From Lacibacter sediminis (lineage in GTDB: Bacteria; Bacteroidota; Bacteroidia; Chitinophagales; Chitinophagaceae), in assembly GCF_014168535.1 (NCBI RefSeq), contig NZ_CP060007.1, positions 1,488,001 to 1,552,000 of the forward strand: DNA of 64,000 nt, in the 5' to 3' direction. The translations under genes were made by a program, and so were the position numbers. Positions 1 through 11,481 of the stretch are shown piece by piece (the stretch's first letter is position 1; every line of letters begins with the position of its first letter). The notes beneath the pieces are model-generated. The model was not told the origin of the DNA. It did no database searches and saw nothing but the letters and a program-made list of their open reading frames with translations.

Positions 1-1
1 T

Positions 2-2722
2 TACAAGATCAACCGTAAACTTGGATTGAACTTCCCTATTGAGAAAAAGGTATTAACCAAAGATGATATCATCTCTATCATTAAATACCTGGTGAAGTTA
101 ACCAACGCTAAAGCTGAGATCGATGATATTGATCACCTCAGTAACCGTCGTGTGCGTACAGTGGGTGAGCAATTATATGCTCAGTTCGGTGTAGGTCTTG
201 CACGTATGGCCCGTACCATTCGTGAAAGAATGAATGTACGTGACAACGAGGTATTTACTCCGGTTGATTTGATCAATGCAAGAACACTTTCTTCTGTGAT
301 CAACTCATTCTTTGGTACATCACAGTTATCACAGTTCTTAGATCAAACAAACCCTCTGAGTGAGATCACGCACAAGCGTCGTATCTCCGCACTCGGACCC
401 GGTGGTTTGAGTCGTGAAAGAGCTGGTTTCGAGGTGCGTGACGTTCACTACTCACACTATGGTCGTCTTTGTACAATTGAAACGCCTGAAGGTCCAAACA
501 TTGGTTTGATCTCTACACTTTGTGTACACGCTACTGTAAATGATATGGGCTTTATTGAAACGCCTTATCGTAAAGTAGAAAATGGTAAAGCTGATGTAAA
601 ACATCTTACTTACCTGAGTGCAGAAGAAGAAGATACAGCGAAGATCGCACAGGTGAATATCGCTATTGACGATAAAGGAAACATTACTGAAGATAAAGTT
701 CGCTCACGTGAAAGTGGTGACTTCCCGATTCTTGAAAGAGCAGAGGTGGAATACATGGACGTTGCGCCAAACCAGATCGTTGGTTTGAGTGCGTCATTGA
801 TTCCGTTCCTTGAGCATGATGATGCCAACCGTGCATTGATGGGATCGAACATGCAACGTCAGGCGGTTCCGCTTGTACGTCCGCAGGCTCCAATCGTTGG
901 TACTGGTTTGGAAGCAATGGCAGCTCGTGACAGCCGTATTCAGTTGAATGCTGAAGGAAAGGGTGTTGTTGAGTATGTTGATGCAAATGAAATTCATGTT
1001 CGTTACGATAGAAATGAAGAACAACGTTTGGTAAGCTTTGAAGAAGATCTGAAGATCTACAAACTCACCAAGTTCATCAAAACAAACCAAAGTACCTGTA
1101 TTAACCTGAAGCCTGCTGTTAAGAAAGGCCAGGCAGTAAAAGAAGGTGACTTCTTAACTGAAGGTTATGCAGTGAAAGATGGTGAATTAGCATTGGGTCG
1201 TAACCTGAAAGTGGCGTTCATGCCTTGGAAAGGTTACAACTTCGAGGATGCCATCGTAATCAACGAGAAAGTTGTGAAAGAAGATCTCTTCACATCTGTA
1301 CACGTTGAAGAATACGAATTGGAAGTGCGTGATACGAAATTGGGTGAAGAAGAATTAACGCCGGATATTCCAAACGTAAGTGAGGAAGCAACAAAAGACC
1401 TGGATCAAAACGGTATCATCCGTATTGGTGCAGCAATTAAAGAAGGCGATATCCTCATTGGTAAAATCACTCCTAAAGGCGAAAGCGATCCAACTCCTGA
1501 AGAGAAGTTGTTACGTGCCATCTTTGGTGATAAAGCCGGTGATGCAAAAGATGCTTCATTGAAAGCTCCAAGTGGAACTGAAGGTGTGGTAATTGATAAG
1601 AAACTTTTCCAACGTGCCAAGAAAGATAAGAATGGTAAGATCCGTGAAAAAGCATTGTTAGAAAAAGTTGAGAAGATCCACGAGAAGAATACAACTGACT
1701 TGTTAGATGTATTGCTGAGCAAATTGTTATCTCTGTTGCAAACAAAAACTTCAGCAGGTGTTAATAACAACTTTGGTGAATCATTAATTGGTAAAGGTGC
1801 TAAGTTCAATCAGAAGAACCTTGCAACAATTGACTACGCAAACGTTAACCCGTTAGGCTGGACAGGTGATGCAACAACTGATGAGTGGATCAACCAACTG
1901 TTACACAACTACAACATCAAGTATAACGAAGAACTCGGCCGTTACAAGCGTGAGAAATTCAACATCTCTATTGGTGATGAATTACCAGCTGGTGTATTGA
2001 AGCTTGCTAAAGTTTACTTAGCTGTTAAGCGTAAACTAAAAGTGGGTGATAAGATGGCGGGTCGTCACGGTAACAAAGGTATCGTTGCCAAAATCGTTCG
2101 CCAGGAAGATATGCCGTTCCTCGAAGACGGAACTCCTGTTGATATTGTATTGAACCCATTGGGTGTACCTAGTCGTATGAACCTCGGACAGATCTATGAA
2201 ACTGTTCTTGGCTGGGCTGGTGAAAAACTCGGTGTGAAGTTCGCAACACCAATCTTTGATGGTGCTACAGTAGAAGAAATTGCAGGACATATTGCTGATG
2301 CAGGTTTACCATTGTTTGGTCATACATTCCTTTATGATGGTGAAACAGGTGAGCGCTTCCACCAGAAGGCTACAGTTGGTATCATTTACATGATCAAACT
2401 GCACCACATGGTTGATGATAAGATGCACGCCCGTTCAATCGGACCATACAGTTTAATTACTCAACAACCGTTGGGTGGTAAGGCACAGTTCGGTGGTCAG
2501 CGTTTCGGTGAAATGGAGGTGTGGGCATTGGAAGCATACGGTGCTTCTAACATCCTGCAGGAATTACTTACACTCAAATCTGATGACATCATGGGTCGTG
2601 CAAAAACCTATGAAGCCATTGTAAAAGGTGATAACATTCCTCGCCCGGGTATTCCTGAATCATTCAATGTATTGGTTCATGAATTAAGAGGCTTGGGCTT
2701 AGACCTTAAGTTTGAAGAATAA
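2..2722 (+). CDS. rpoB: RNA polymerase beta subunit RpoB (5' part outside window)
   Basis: Beta subunit of DNA-dependent RNA polymerase, forming the catalytic cleft with RpoC. The reading frame is open from base 2, so about 906 C-terminal residues are present and the true start lies upstream of the window. Visible landmarks are the rifampicin-pocket region ([14 protein letters not shown] followed by SALGPGG), the Rpb2 domain 6 motif MAGRHGNKG, and the C-terminal [13 protein letters not shown] segment that contacts beta prime. The Rif-pocket residues look wild type, with Asp, His and Ser at the classical positions. rpoC follows after 120 bases, as in the usual rpoBC operon. Identification is secure; only the N-terminus is missing. 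Confidence 0.98.
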   Translation, partial: YKINRKLGLNFPIEKKVLTKDDIISIIKYLVKLTNAKAEIDDIDHLSNRRVRTVGEQLYAQFGVGLARMARTIRERMNVRDNEVFTPVDLINARTLSSVINSFFGTSQLSQFLDQTNPLSEITHKRRISALGPGGLSRERAGFEVRDVHYSHYGRLCTIETPEGPNIGLISTLCVHATVNDMGFIETPYRKVENGKADVKHLTYLSAEEEDTAKIAQVNIAIDDKGNITEDKVRSRESGDFPILERAEVEYMDVAPNQIVGLSASLIPFLEHDDANRALMGSNMQRQAVPLVRPQAPIVGTGLEAMAARDSRIQLNAEGKGVVEYVDANEIHVRYDRNEEQRLVSFEEDLKIYKLTKFIKTNQSTCINLKPAVKKGQAVKEGDFLTEGYAVKDGELALGRNLKVAFMPWKGYNFEDAIVINEKVVKEDLFTSVHVEEYELEVRDTKLGEEELTPDIPNVSEEATKDLDQNGIIRIGAAIKEGDILIGKITPKGESDPTPEEKLLRAIFGDKAGDAKDASLKAPSGTEGVVIDKKLFQRAKKDKNGKIREKALLEKVEKIHEKNTTDLLDVLLSKLLSLLQTKTSAGVNNNFGESLIGKGAKFNQKNLATIDYANVNPLGWTGDATTDEWINQLLHNYNIKYNEELGRYKREKFNISIGDELPAGVLKLAKVYLAVKRKLKVGDKMAGRHGNKGIVAKIVRQEDMPFLEDGTPVDIVLNPLGVPSRMNLGQIYETVLGWAGEKLGVKFATPIFDGATVEEIAGHIADAGLPLFGHTFLYDGETGERFHQKATVGIIYMIKLHHMVDDKMHARSIGPYSLITQQPLGGKAQFGGQRFGEMEVWALEAYGASNILQELLTLKSDDIMGRAKTYEAIVKGDNIPRPGIPESFNVLVHELRGLGLDLKFEE

Positions 2723-2726
2723 TTCT

Positions 2727-2777
2727 GTTACCGGTTGCCAGTAAAATGGTTACCGGTTTCCTGTTTAACCGGTGAAC
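2727..2777 (+). promoter_or_regulatory. rpoB-rpoC intergenic repeat and hairpin
   Basis: The 120-bp gap contains GTTACCGGTT twice in direct orientation (2727-2736 and 2749-2758), followed by an inverted copy AACCGGTGAAC (2767-2777). The second and third copies can form a stem of about ten pairs with one bulge and an eight-base loop. There is no T-tract, so it is not a classical terminator. It could be an attenuator, an RNA-processing site or a regulator site tuning rpoC relative to rpoB. The role is inferred. Confidence 0.35.
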
Positions 2778-2842
2778 AATTGAAGTACATAGCCGGGATG
2801 TAGCAAATCGTACTTCATAAATCTAAAATCGAAAATTAAAAT

Positions 2843-5800
2843 ATGGCATTCAGAAAAGACAACCGTCAGAGGCCTACGTTTTCAAAGATCACCATTGGTC
2901 TGGCTTCTCCTGATACAATCCTGGAGCGTAGCTTTGGTGAAGTATTAAAGCCGGAAACAATCAACTATCGTACTTATAAACCTGAACGTGATGGTTTGTT
3001 TTGCGAAAGAATTTTCGGACCAGTAAAAGATTTCGAATGTGCCTGCGGTAAGTACAAGCGTATCCGTTATAAGGGTATTGTGTGCGACCGTTGTGGTGTT
3101 GAAGTAACAGAAAAGAAAGTGCGTCGTGAGCGTATGGGTCACATCAAATTGGTGGTGCCTGTTGTACACATCTGGTATTTCAAATCATTACCTAACAAAA
3201 TCGGTTACCTGTTAGGTGTAAGCTCTAAGAAATTAGAGACCATTGTATACTACGAGCGCTATGTGGTTATTCAACCCGGCGTAAAAGAAAATATGGCGAT
3301 GGGCGATCTTCTTACTGAAGAAGAGTACCTCGATCTGTTAGATACATTACCAAAAGATAACCAGTACCTGCCTGATGAAGATCCTCAGAAATTCATTGCA
3401 AAGATGGGTGCTGAAGCTGTGCATGATATGTTGCAGCGTATTGATCTCGATCAATTGAGCTACGACTTACGTAATGCTGCTGCAACTGAAACTTCACAAC
3501 AACGTAAAGCAGATGCGTTAAAGCGTTTGAGCGTTGTAGAAGCTTTCCGTGATGCAAACCTCCGCATTACAAACCGTCCTGAATGGATGGTTATGCAATA
3601 CATCCCGGTTATTCCACCGGAACTTCGTCCGCTTGTTCCTTTGGATGGTGGTCGTTTTGCATCATCAGATCTGAATGATCTTTATCGTCGTGTAATTATC
3701 CGTAATAATCGTTTGAAAAGATTATTGGAGATCAAAGCTCCTGAAGTAATCCTTCGTAACGAGAAACGTATGTTGCAGGAAGCGATCGATTCATTATTTG
3801 ATAACTCAAGAAAATCAAATGCTGTAAAGGCCGAAGGCGGTCGTGCATTGAAATCATTGAGTGATGTATTGAAAGGTAAACAAGGTCGTTTCCGTCAGAA
3901 CTTGCTTGGTAAACGTGTTGACTATTCCGGTCGTTCGGTTATCGTGGTAGGTCCTGAAATGAAATTGCATGAGTGCGGTCTTCCAAAAGATATGGCTGCT
4001 GAATTGTTTAAACCATTCATCATCCGTAAGCTGATTGAAAGAGGTATCGTTAAAACAGTGAAGTCTGCACGTAAACTCGTAGATAAGAAAGAAGCCATTG
4101 TTTGGGATATTCTTGAAAATATATTGAAAGGTCACCCGATCATGTTGAACCGTGCCCCCACGCTTCACCGTTTGTCGATTCAGGCCTTCCAACCTAAATT
4201 GATTGAAGGTAAAGCCATTCAACTTCACCCGCTCGTGTGTTCTGCGTTCAACGCCGATTTCGATGGTGATCAGATGGCGGTACACGTTCCGTTGAGCAAT
4301 GCTGCTGTATTGGAAGCTCAGTTATTGATGCTTGCATCACACAACATCCTTAACCCGCAGAACGGTCAGCCAATTACTCTTCCTTCTCAGGACATGGTAC
4401 TTGGATTGTACTATATTTCTAAAGGCAAGAAAACAACTGATACTGAAATCGTAAAAGGTCAGGGCAAAGCATTCTATTCTGCAGAAGAGGTAATCATTGC
4501 TTACAACGAGAAGCAGGTTGATCTTCATGCATGGATTAAAGTAAAAGCCAACGTACGTGATGCAGAAACAGGCCAGTTAACAAATAAGTTAATTGAAACA
4601 ACTGTTGGTCGTGTGATCTTTAACCAGTTTGTACCAAAAGAAGTTGGTTTCGTAAACGCTTTATTAACGAAGAAGAACCTTCGTGAAATCATTGGCGATA
4701 TTATTGAAATCACCAACGTTCCAAAAACGGCTAAGTTCCTTGATGATATCAAGACACTTGGTTTCCGTACAGCCTTCCAGGGTGGTTTGTCGTTCAACAT
4801 TAACGATCTCATCATTCCTGAAGTGAAAGAACAATTGGTCGATAATGCACAAGGTGAAGTAAACGAAGTTTGGGATAGCTATAACATGGGTCTTATCACC
4901 AACAATGAACGTTACAACCAGATCATCGATATCTGGAGTCGTGTTGATACCCGTGTAACTGAAACGTTGATTCGTGAAATGGCTGCTGATAAGCAAGGTT
5001 TCAACTCTGTGTACATGATGCTTGATTCAGGTGCCCGTGGTAGTAAGCAGCAGGTAAAACAGCTCGCCGGTATCAGGGGTCTGATGGCCAAGCCCCGTAA
5101 GAGTGGTTCTACAGGAAGCGAGATCATCGAGAATCCTGTATTGAGCAACTTTAAAGATGGCTTGAGTGTATTGGATTACTTTATCTCTACGCATGGTGCC
5201 CGTAAAGGTCTTGCAGATACTGCCTTGAAAACAGCAGATGCCGGTTACTTAACCCGTCGTTTGGTTGACGTTGCGCAGGATGTTGTTATTAAAGATGAAG
5301 ATTGCGGAACATTGCGTGGTATTGCAACAAGTGCATTGAAAGATAACGAAGATATTATTGAACCATTGAGCGATCGTATTGAAGGACGTACATCATTACA
5401 CGATGTGTATGATCCGATTTCAGACGAACTCATTGTTGCCGCTGGCCAGGAAATTTCTCCTGCTATTGCGAAGAAGATCGAAGACAGAGGTATTGAAACT
5501 GTTGATATCCGTTCAGTACTTACCTGCGAAAGCAAGCGTGGTGTGTGTGTGAAGTGTTATGGTAAAAACCTGGCTACAGGTGTGGTTGCACAAAAAGGTG
5601 ATGCTGTAGGTATCATCGCTGCGCAATCAATTGGTGAGCCTGGTACACAGCTTACACTGCGTACCTTCCACGTGGGTGGTGTTGCGGGCTCTGCATCAGT
5701 AGAATCTACATTGCCGGCTAAGTTTGACGGAACGATCCAGTTCGATGGTTTACGTACTGTAACAACTACTAATAACGAAGGTGAGAAAGTACAGCTGGTA

Positions 5801-7132
5801 ATCGGTCGTACCGGTGAGGTGCGTATCATGGATGTGAAGAATGATCGTTTATTGATCACCAACAACGTTCCTTACGGTTCAACATTGGCGGTGAAAGATG
5901 GTCAGCAAGTGAAGAAAGGTGATGTGCTTTGTACATGGGATCCGTTCAACAACGTAGTAGTTGCTGAAATTGCCGGTACAATTAAGTTTGAAAACATTCT
6001 TGATGGTATCACATTCCGTGAAGAAGCCGATGAACAAACAGGACACCGTGAGAAAGTGGTTATCGAAACAAAAGATAAAACAAAGATCCCTGCATTGCTG
6101 GTTGAAGGCAAAGAGATCAAGTCTTACAACTTGCCTGTTGGTTCACACATTGTGATCGAAGAAGGCGAAGAGGTAATTGCCGGTCAGGTGTTGGTGAAAA
6201 TCCCACGTGTACTTGGTAAGCTTCGTGATATCACCGGTGGTCTTCCACGTGTAACTGAATTGTTTGAAGCTCGTAACCCAGGTAACCCTGCTATCGTTTC
6301 TGAAATTGACGGTGTGGTAACCTTTGGTAATATCAAGCGTGGTAACCGTGAGATCATTGTAACAAGTAAGGATGATGTTGTGAAGAAGTACTTAGTACCT
6401 CTTACTCGCCAGATCCTTGCACAGGAAGGTGATTTCATTAAAGCCGGTGTTCCGTTAAGCGATGGACAAATTGCTCCTGCAGATATCCTCACTATCAAAG
6501 GTCCGTTTGCTGTACAAGAGTATGTGGTGAATGAAATCCAGGAAGTTTACCGTTTACAAGGTGTAAGAATTAATGATAAGCATATTGAAACCATCGTTCG
6601 TCAAATGATGAAGAAAGTTGAGATCATTGATGCAGGTGATACCAAGTTCCTTGAAGAGGATCTGGTTGATCGCTTTGAGTTCAATGAAGAAAACGATCGC
6701 ATCTTCGATAAGAAAGTGGTTACTGAACCTGGCGACAGTCATAAGTTCCGCCCTGGCCAGATCGTTACACTCCGTGAGTTCCGTGAAGAGAACAGCGTAC
6801 TCCGCCGTGCTGATAAGAAGCTGGTGGAAGTAAGAGATGCTCATCCTGCAACTGCACAACCGGTATTGCTTGGTATTACCAAAGCATCATTGGGTGTACA
6901 AAGCTGGATCTCTGCTGCATCGTTCCAGGAAACAACAAAAGTGTTGAGTACAGCTGCAATTGAAGGTAAAACTGATGATTTATTAGGCTTGAAAGAGAAC
7001 GTAATCACAGGTCACCCGATCCCTGCAGGTACAGGCTTACGTGAATTCGAAAACATGATCGTAGGTAGCAAGGAAGAATATGAATTGCTCCTTACAACCA
7101 AAGAAGCAATGAGCTTCGATGAAGAAGAATAA
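2843..7132 (+). CDS. rpoC: RNA polymerase beta prime subunit RpoC
   Basis: Largest subunit of RNA polymerase, carrying the catalytic magnesium site. The protein is 1429 residues, typical for Bacteroidota. In order it shows the N-terminal zinc motif ([13 protein letters not shown] then CDRCG), the active-site motif [16 protein letters not shown] with three catalytic aspartates, the bridge/trigger region [17 protein letters not shown], and the second zinc cluster [19 protein letters not shown]. The start codon ATG gives MAFRKDNRQ, a usual N-terminus. It lies downstream of rpoB and is followed by a strong hairpin terminator. Nothing unusual is seen. Confidence 0.99.
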   Translation: MAFRKDNRQRPTFSKITIGLASPDTILERSFGEVLKPETINYRTYKPERDGLFCERIFGPVKDFECACGKYKRIRYKGIVCDRCGVEVTEKKVRRERMGHIKLVVPVVHIWYFKSLPNKIGYLLGVSSKKLETIVYYERYVVIQPGVKENMAMGDLLTEEEYLDLLDTLPKDNQYLPDEDPQKFIAKMGAEAVHDMLQRIDLDQLSYDLRNAAATETSQQRKADALKRLSVVEAFRDANLRITNRPEWMVMQYIPVIPPELRPLVPLDGGRFASSDLNDLYRRVIIRNNRLKRLLEIKAPEVILRNEKRMLQEAIDSLFDNSRKSNAVKAEGGRALKSLSDVLKGKQGRFRQNLLGKRVDYSGRSVIVVGPEMKLHECGLPKDMAAELFKPFIIRKLIERGIVKTVKSARKLVDKKEAIVWDILENILKGHPIMLNRAPTLHRLSIQAFQPKLIEGKAIQLHPLVCSAFNADFDGDQMAVHVPLSNAAVLEAQLLMLASHNILNPQNGQPITLPSQDMVLGLYYISKGKKTTDTEIVKGQGKAFYSAEEVIIAYNEKQVDLHAWIKVKANVRDAETGQLTNKLIETTVGRVIFNQFVPKEVGFVNALLTKKNLREIIGDIIEITNVPKTAKFLDDIKTLGFRTAFQGGLSFNINDLIIPEVKEQLVDNAQGEVNEVWDSYNMGLITNNERYNQIIDIWSRVDTRVTETLIREMAADKQGFNSVYMMLDSGARGSKQQVKQLAGIRGLMAKPRKSGSTGSEIIENPVLSNFKDGLSVLDYFISTHGARKGLADTALKTADAGYLTRRLVDVAQDVVIKDEDCGTLRGIATSALKDNEDIIEPLSDRIEGRTSLHDVYDPISDELIVAAGQEISPAIAKKIEDRGIETVDIRSVLTCESKRGVCVKCYGKNLATGVVAQKGDAVGIIAAQSIGEPGTQLTLRTFHVGGVAGSASVESTLPAKFDGTIQFDGLRTVTTTNNEGEKVQLVIGRTGEVRIMDVKNDRLLITNNVPYGSTLAVKDGQQVKKGDVLCTWDPFNNVVVAEIAGTIKFENILDGITFREEADEQTGHREKVVIETKDKTKIPALLVEGKEIKSYNLPVGSHIVIEEGEEVIAGQVLVKIPRVLGKLRDITGGLPRVTELFEARNPGNPAIVSEIDGVVTFGNIKRGNREIIVTSKDDVVKKYLVPLTRQILAQEGDFIKAGVPLSDGQIAPADILTIKGPFAVQEYVVNEIQEVYRLQGVRINDKHIETIVRQMMKKVEIIDAGDTKFLEEDLVDRFEFNEENDRIFDKKVVTEPGDSHKFRPGQIVTLREFREENSVLRRADKKLVEVRDAHPATAQPVLLGITKASLGVQSWISAASFQETTKVLSTAAIEGKTDDLLGLKENVITGHPIPAGTGLREFENMIVGSKEEYELLLTTKEAMSFDEEE

Positions 7133-7154
7133 GCAATAGCTGAATGATAAAATC

Positions 7155-7189
7155 AAAGTCTCTCCGCCTTGGTGGAGAGACTTTTTTTA
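7155..7189 (+). terminator. Rho-independent terminator of rpoBC
   Basis: A near-perfect inverted repeat (AAGTCTCTCC pairing with GGAGAGACTT, short loop) runs directly into a run of T residues, about 20 bases after the rpoC stop. It is a textbook intrinsic terminator for the rpoBC operon. Confidence 0.85.
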
Positions 7190-7432
7190 TTGATGTCTGT
7201 TCACCTGCAAGGTGACTGAACTTCATATTAAGTACGAAGTAAGAAGTACGAGGTGCGAAAGGGAAATATGCGGTAAGAAGTACTTCAAGGACACTGTGAT
7301 TAGTTGATTTGTTTACTTGGATTTTGTTTTTTGGATTTTCTTGCTCTTTTAGCCTTCGCTTGTTAACGCTTTCTTAAAAAGCATTTCGTTTTTTTACACT
7401 CACCTGAAATCCTTTACTTTGCCCACCTGATT
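7190..7432. other. Intergenic region with short degenerate tandem repeat
   Basis: No coding signal was found. Bases 7230-7259 hold degenerate tandem copies of a heptamer-like unit (AAGTACG, AAGTAAG, AAGTACG, AGGTGCG). A small hairpin (TCACCTGCAAGGTGA) lies just before it. The remainder is AT-rich and leads to the start of the next gene. Confidence 0.4.
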
Positions 7433-8044
7433 ATGAAAAGTATACAAAGCATTTTATTGTGGATAGTGGCAGCTGCAGTAGCTGTACTTTATGTGTTGCA
7501 TTTCAGCGGTAAAAAACCAAAGGAAACAACGGGTGGTGTAGTTAAGAAAGACAGTGCTGACGCAAAGGAGCAACATATCAGGGTTGCATATATCGATCTT
7601 GATACCATTCAGAAATATTACGAGTTTTTCAAATTGAAGAACGATGATATTGAGCGTGAAAAATCTCGTTACGATAACCAGATACAAAGTGAGTTAAACA
7701 AACTTGAACGTGACCGTATCGAGTTCCTGAAAAAAGGACAGGCCATTACACAAGTGGAAGCTGAGAAGTTTCAACAGGAGTATCAGACACGCTATCAGCA
7801 AATCGGTCAGCGTCAGCAAACATTGCAAGGACAGCATCTCGAGAACCAGGCAAAAGCAATTGACGATATTCAGAAACGTATCAACGAATACCTCAAAGAA
7901 TACAACCAAACAGGGAAGTATCACTTTATCTTCTCCACCCAGGAAGGTAATCCCACGCTTTATTACAAAGACACTGCTTTCAACATTACCAACGAAGTAG
8001 TGAAGGGTTTAAACGAAAAGTACAAGCAATCCAAGAAGCAATAG
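7433..8044 (+). CDS. OmpH/Skp-family periplasmic chaperone-like protein
   Basis: A 203-residue protein with an N-terminal membrane segment (about residues 5-24, uncleaved anchor or signal), then a short linker rich in Lys and Asp. The body begins with RVAYIDLDTIQKYYE, the typical start of the OmpH/Skp fold. A long charged coiled-coil follows (about residues 70-160), and the end resembles the family pattern around ILYYKD. Skp-type proteins form trimeric jellyfish-like chaperones that hold unfolded outer-membrane proteins in the periplasm. The gene stands alone after the rpoBC terminator. The family call is firm; the client range is unknown. Confidence 0.85.
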   Translation: MKSIQSILLWIVAAAVAVLYVLHFSGKKPKETTGGVVKKDSADAKEQHIRVAYIDLDTIQKYYEFFKLKNDDIEREKSRYDNQIQSELNKLERDRIEFLKKGQAITQVEAEKFQQEYQTRYQQIGQRQQTLQGQHLENQAKAIDDIQKRINEYLKEYNQTGKYHFIFSTQEGNPTLYYKDTAFNITNEVVKGLNEKYKQSKKQ

Positions 8045-8105
8045 CGGTTTCAAATTAATCCTTATCTTCCGTTTCATTTATTTATTTTGAAACGAAACCA
8101 TTGCT

Positions 8106-9521
8106 ATGACTTCAACTCAGCAGGAATTTAAACCGTCTTTAAGTTTATTGGATGCAACAATGGTTGTTGCAGGTTCAATGATCGGCTCGGGTATTTTCAT
8201 AGTTAGTGCCGATATTACACGTAATGTAGGCAGTGCAGGATGGTTATTGGTAGTATGGCTTGTTACCGGTTTTATGACCTTAACTGCAGCACTCAGTTAT
8301 GGCGAGTTGAGTGCCATGTTTCCAAAAGCAGGTGGGCAGTATGTTTACCTCAAAGAAGCATTTAATAAACTTGCCGGCTTTCTCTACGGATGGAGTTTCT
8401 TTACTGTTATTCAAACCGCAACTATTGCGGCAGTAGGTGTTGCTTTCTCTAAATTCACCGGTTATTTTATTCCTGCATTAGATATTAATGATGAGAATAT
8501 TCTATTCCAGGTGGGTCTGTTTAAATTGTACCCGGCACAAATTGTTTCAATACTCGTCATCGCATTACTCACCTATATCAACACAAGAGGTATTAATGGA
8601 GGGAAGGCTATACAAACCGTATTTACGATCACAAAACTTCTGTCACTATTTGGCTTGATCGTCTTCGGATTAATGATGGCTGCAAAAGCAGATGTATGGA
8701 ATGCCAACTGGAGCAATGCATGGGAAATGAATAAATTATCTGAAGGTGGAATGATTGCTGGTGTTGCAGGCAGTGCAGTGTTAGGTGCAATTGCGGCATC
8801 AATGGTTGGTTCAATTTTCAGCAGCGATGCATGGAACAACGTTACATTCATTGCAGGCGAAATAAAAAATCCAAAACGAAATATTGGTTTAAGTCTTTTC
8901 CTGGGAACATTGATCGTTACTCTCATTTATGTTGCGGCAAATGTGATGTACATCAGCGTGCTGCCGATGAATGAAATAGCTTTTGCAAAGCAAGACAGGG
9001 TAGCTGTAGCGGCTGCGAATGAAATTTTTGGCAACGTGGGCACCTATGTTATTGCAGCTATGATCATGATCTCAACATTCGGTTGTATCAATGGATTGGT
9101 ATTGGCAGGTGCAAGGGTTTATTATACTATGGCGCAGGATGGATTGTTTTTTAAACAGGCAGGCACCTTAAATAAAAATGCAGTACCACAATGGGCATTA
9201 TGGGCACAATGTGTGTGGGCTTCATTACTTTGTTTAAGCGGACAGTATGGCGATTTGCTTGATATGATCTCATTCGTTGTGGTATTGTTTTATGTGCTTA
9301 CCATTATCGGTATATTTGTATTACGTGCAAAACGTCCCGATATCGAACGTCCGTATAAAGCATTTGCTTACCCGGTATTGCCAATCATTTATATTATACT
9401 TGGATTGACGTTTTGTTTCTTCTTAATTACCATGAAGCCTCTGTATGCCGGTATTGGATTTGGAATTGTTTTATTAGGCATACCTGTTTATTATATTGCA
9501 GTCGCAAATCAAAAGAAGTAG
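8106..9521 (+). CDS. APC-family amino acid permease
   Basis: A 471-residue hydrophobic protein with about twelve predicted membrane segments. The first helix region contains GSMIGSGIFIVSAD, the unwound substrate-binding motif (GSGIF) of APC-superfamily amino acid transporters. The second helix region reads ALSYGELSAMFPKAGGQYVYL, also a signature of this family. It probably moves amino acids across the inner membrane by exchange or proton symport; the substrate cannot be read from sequence. It lies immediately upstream of the HldA-like kinase, with 8 bases between them, so co-transcription is possible although no functional link is obvious. Confidence 0.9.
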   Translation: MTSTQQEFKPSLSLLDATMVVAGSMIGSGIFIVSADITRNVGSAGWLLVVWLVTGFMTLTAALSYGELSAMFPKAGGQYVYLKEAFNKLAGFLYGWSFFTVIQTATIAAVGVAFSKFTGYFIPALDINDENILFQVGLFKLYPAQIVSILVIALLTYINTRGINGGKAIQTVFTITKLLSLFGLIVFGLMMAAKADVWNANWSNAWEMNKLSEGGMIAGVAGSAVLGAIAASMVGSIFSSDAWNNVTFIAGEIKNPKRNIGLSLFLGTLIVTLIYVAANVMYISVLPMNEIAFAKQDRVAVAAANEIFGNVGTYVIAAMIMISTFGCINGLVLAGARVYYTMAQDGLFFKQAGTLNKNAVPQWALWAQCVWASLLCLSGQYGDLLDMISFVVVLFYVLTIIGIFVLRAKRPDIERPYKAFAYPVLPIIYIILGLTFCFFLITMKPLYAGIGFGIVLLGIPVYYIAVANQKK

Positions 9522-9529
9522 ATTTTACT

Positions 9530-10525
9530 ATGAGCGTTTCGAAGTTTGATCAATTGTTTCAACAGTTCTCGCAACTAAAAGCAGGTGTGATTGGTGATGT
9601 AATGCTTGATACGTATATGTGGGGACATGTAGAACGTATTTCACCTGAAGCGCCTGTTCCAATTGTTGCATTAGATAAAACAGAATACCGTGTTGGTGGT
9701 GCATCAAATGTTGCATTGAACATTGCTTCGTTAGGTGCTTCTGTTTCTATTCTTAGTGTAATTGGTAATGATGATGATGGTAAACAGTTACGTCAACTAC
9801 TGGAACATCAACAGATCAAAACAGATTTTTTACTTGGCAGCGATAAGCGTGCAACCACAAGTAAAACAAGGATCATCAGCCGTAATCAGCAAATGATGCG
9901 CCTTGATAAAGAAATTGCAACCGATCTTGGTTATGAAGATGAAAACAGGTTGATTCTTGCGCTTCAAACATTCATTGCACAGGAAAAACCGGATGTGATC
10001 ATTTTTGAAGATTACAACAAGGGCGTGTTAACAGAACACGTCATTCAGAAAGCAATTGCTCTTTGCAAACACCATGGCATTATTACAACCGTTGATCCAA
10101 AACGTAAAAACTTCTTTTCTTATAAGTCAGTTGATGTTTTCAAACCAAATCTGAAAGAAGTAAAAGATGCATTGAATCTGTTGGTTGATGTTGTGAATGA
10201 AGAGTCTCTTCGTCATATTCATGCAGAGTTAAAATCTCAATTGCAACATCATATTTCATTTATCACTCTTTCTGAAAAGGGAGTGTTTTATCAAAACGAA
10301 GAAAATGCTGCTGTTATTCCATCTCATCTTCGCAGTATTGCAGATGTTAGCGGAGCAGGCGATACAGTGATTGCGGTTGCATCACTTGTGTATGCGGCCA
10401 CAAAAGATGTTGAGCTGATGGCAGAAGTAGCAAATATTGCAGGTGGATTGGTTTGTGAAGAAGTAGGTACTGCTGCGATTAACCGTGAGCGTTTGATACA
10501 GGAGTGTAAATTATTATTGAGTTAA
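9530..10525 (+). CDS. D-glycero-beta-D-manno-heptose-7-phosphate kinase (HldA/RfaE1-type)
   Basis: PfkB/ribokinase-family kinase of 331 residues starting at MSVSKFDQLF; an upstream in-frame extension overlaps the permease and is rejected. Diagnostic motifs are MWGHVERISPEAPVPI near the N-terminus (typical of RfaE1), the PfkB glycine motif GGASNVALN, and DVSGAGDT with the catalytic aspartate near the C-terminus. HldA phosphorylates heptose 7-phosphate at C1 on the way to ADP-heptose for lipopolysaccharide. The cytidylyltransferase-like domain of bifunctional HldE is absent, so this is the kinase-only form. The asparaginase gene follows after two bases. Confidence 0.85.
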   Translation: MSVSKFDQLFQQFSQLKAGVIGDVMLDTYMWGHVERISPEAPVPIVALDKTEYRVGGASNVALNIASLGASVSILSVIGNDDDGKQLRQLLEHQQIKTDFLLGSDKRATTSKTRIISRNQQMMRLDKEIATDLGYEDENRLILALQTFIAQEKPDVIIFEDYNKGVLTEHVIQKAIALCKHHGIITTVDPKRKNFFSYKSVDVFKPNLKEVKDALNLLVDVVNEESLRHIHAELKSQLQHHISFITLSEKGVFYQNEENAAVIPSHLRSIADVSGAGDTVIAVASLVYAATKDVELMAEVANIAGGLVCEEVGTAAINRERLIQECKLLLS

Positions 10526-10527
10526 GC

Positions 10528-11457
10528 ATGGGTGATTTTTCAATTGCGATACATGGTGGAGCAGGAACGATCCTTAAAAAAGATCTGACACCTGAACTGG
10601 AAGCTGCTTATACAAAAGGTCTTGCAGATGCTGTTGCAAGCGGATACGAAGTGTTATCAAAAGGTGGCAATGCAATTGATGCAGTTACCGCCGCTGTTAT
10701 TTCCCTCGAAGATTGTATTTTATTTAATGCAGGCAAAGGTTCTGTGTTTACAAAAACAGGTGGACATGAAATGGATGCAGCCATCATGAATGGTATTTCA
10801 TTGGAAGCAGGTGCAGTTGCCGGTGTTAGTAGTGTAAAGAATCCTGTGCTTCTGGCAAAAACGATCATGGAAAAAAGTGAACATGTGATGCTGAGTGGTG
10901 ACGGTGCATTGCAGTTCGCAAAGCAACAGCAGTTGCAACTGGAAGCGGAGGATTATTTCTTTTCGCAATTTCGTTACGATCAATGGCAATTGGTAAAGAA
11001 CGAAAACAGTGCAGCACTTGATCATAATATTCAACTCGAGAAAAAATTCGGAACAGTAGGAGCTGTGGCTTGTGATGCAAATGGAAATCTTGCTGCAGCA
11101 ACAAGTACCGGCGGCATGACGAATAAAAATTTCAACCGCATTGGCGATACGCCGGTGATTGGATCTGGTACATACGCCAACAATCAAACGTGTGCTATAT
11201 CCTGTACAGGTCATGGCGAATTATTTCTGCGTGCCGTTGCAGCTTATGATGTCAGTTGCCTGATGGAATACAAAGGCATGAACCTTCAGCAAGCAATGGA
11301 AATTGTTACCCTCGATAAATTGGTTAAGATCAATGGCGAAGGTGGTATGATCGGCGTCGATGGGAATGCAAACACTGCTATGATCTTTAACAGCGAAGGC
11401 ATGTACCGTGCCATGCAACACAGCAGGGGCGAAAAACAGATCGCTATCTACAAGTAA
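10528..11457 (+). CDS. Isoaspartyl peptidase / type III L-asparaginase
   Basis: N-terminal nucleophile hydrolase of 309 residues. The start FSIAIHGGAGT is the family signature. The autocleavage site precedes the catalytic threonine at about residue 176 (KFGTVGAVACD), and TSTGGMTNK and GTGxY-type binding segments follow. Such enzymes hydrolyse L-asparagine and beta-aspartyl dipeptides, which helps recycle isoaspartate-damaged peptides. The proenzyme cleaves itself into alpha and beta subunits. It starts two bases after the HldA-like gene and ends 24 bases before ispD, so the three may share a transcript. Confidence 0.93.
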   Translation: MGDFSIAIHGGAGTILKKDLTPELEAAYTKGLADAVASGYEVLSKGGNAIDAVTAAVISLEDCILFNAGKGSVFTKTGGHEMDAAIMNGISLEAGAVAGVSSVKNPVLLAKTIMEKSEHVMLSGDGALQFAKQQQLQLEAEDYFFSQFRYDQWQLVKNENSAALDHNIQLEKKFGTVGAVACDANGNLAAATSTGGMTNKNFNRIGDTPVIGSGTYANNQTCAISCTGHGELFLRAVAAYDVSCLMEYKGMNLQQAMEIVTLDKLVKINGEGGMIGVDGNANTAMIFNSEGMYRAMQHSRGEKQIAIYK

Positions 11458-11468
11458 AAACTCTCTCT

Positions 11469-11476
11469 TATCTTTG
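11469..11476 (+). promoter_or_regulatory. Possible -7 promoter element of ispD
   Basis: TATCTTTG matches the Bacteroidota sigma-A -7 consensus TAnnTTTG and lies five bases before the ispD ATG, which would give a nearly leaderless transcript. No clear -33 TTTG is present, so this is tentative. Confidence 0.3.
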
Positions 11477-11481
11477 AGGCT

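Noticed and set aside
1405..6859. Long antisense frames inside rpoB and rpoC
   Set aside because: All are shadows of essential, strongly conserved genes; no independent motif or start context.
9413..9529. Upstream start of the HldA-like kinase
   Set aside because: It overlaps the permease 3' end out of frame; the start MSVSKFD at 9530 fits the family.
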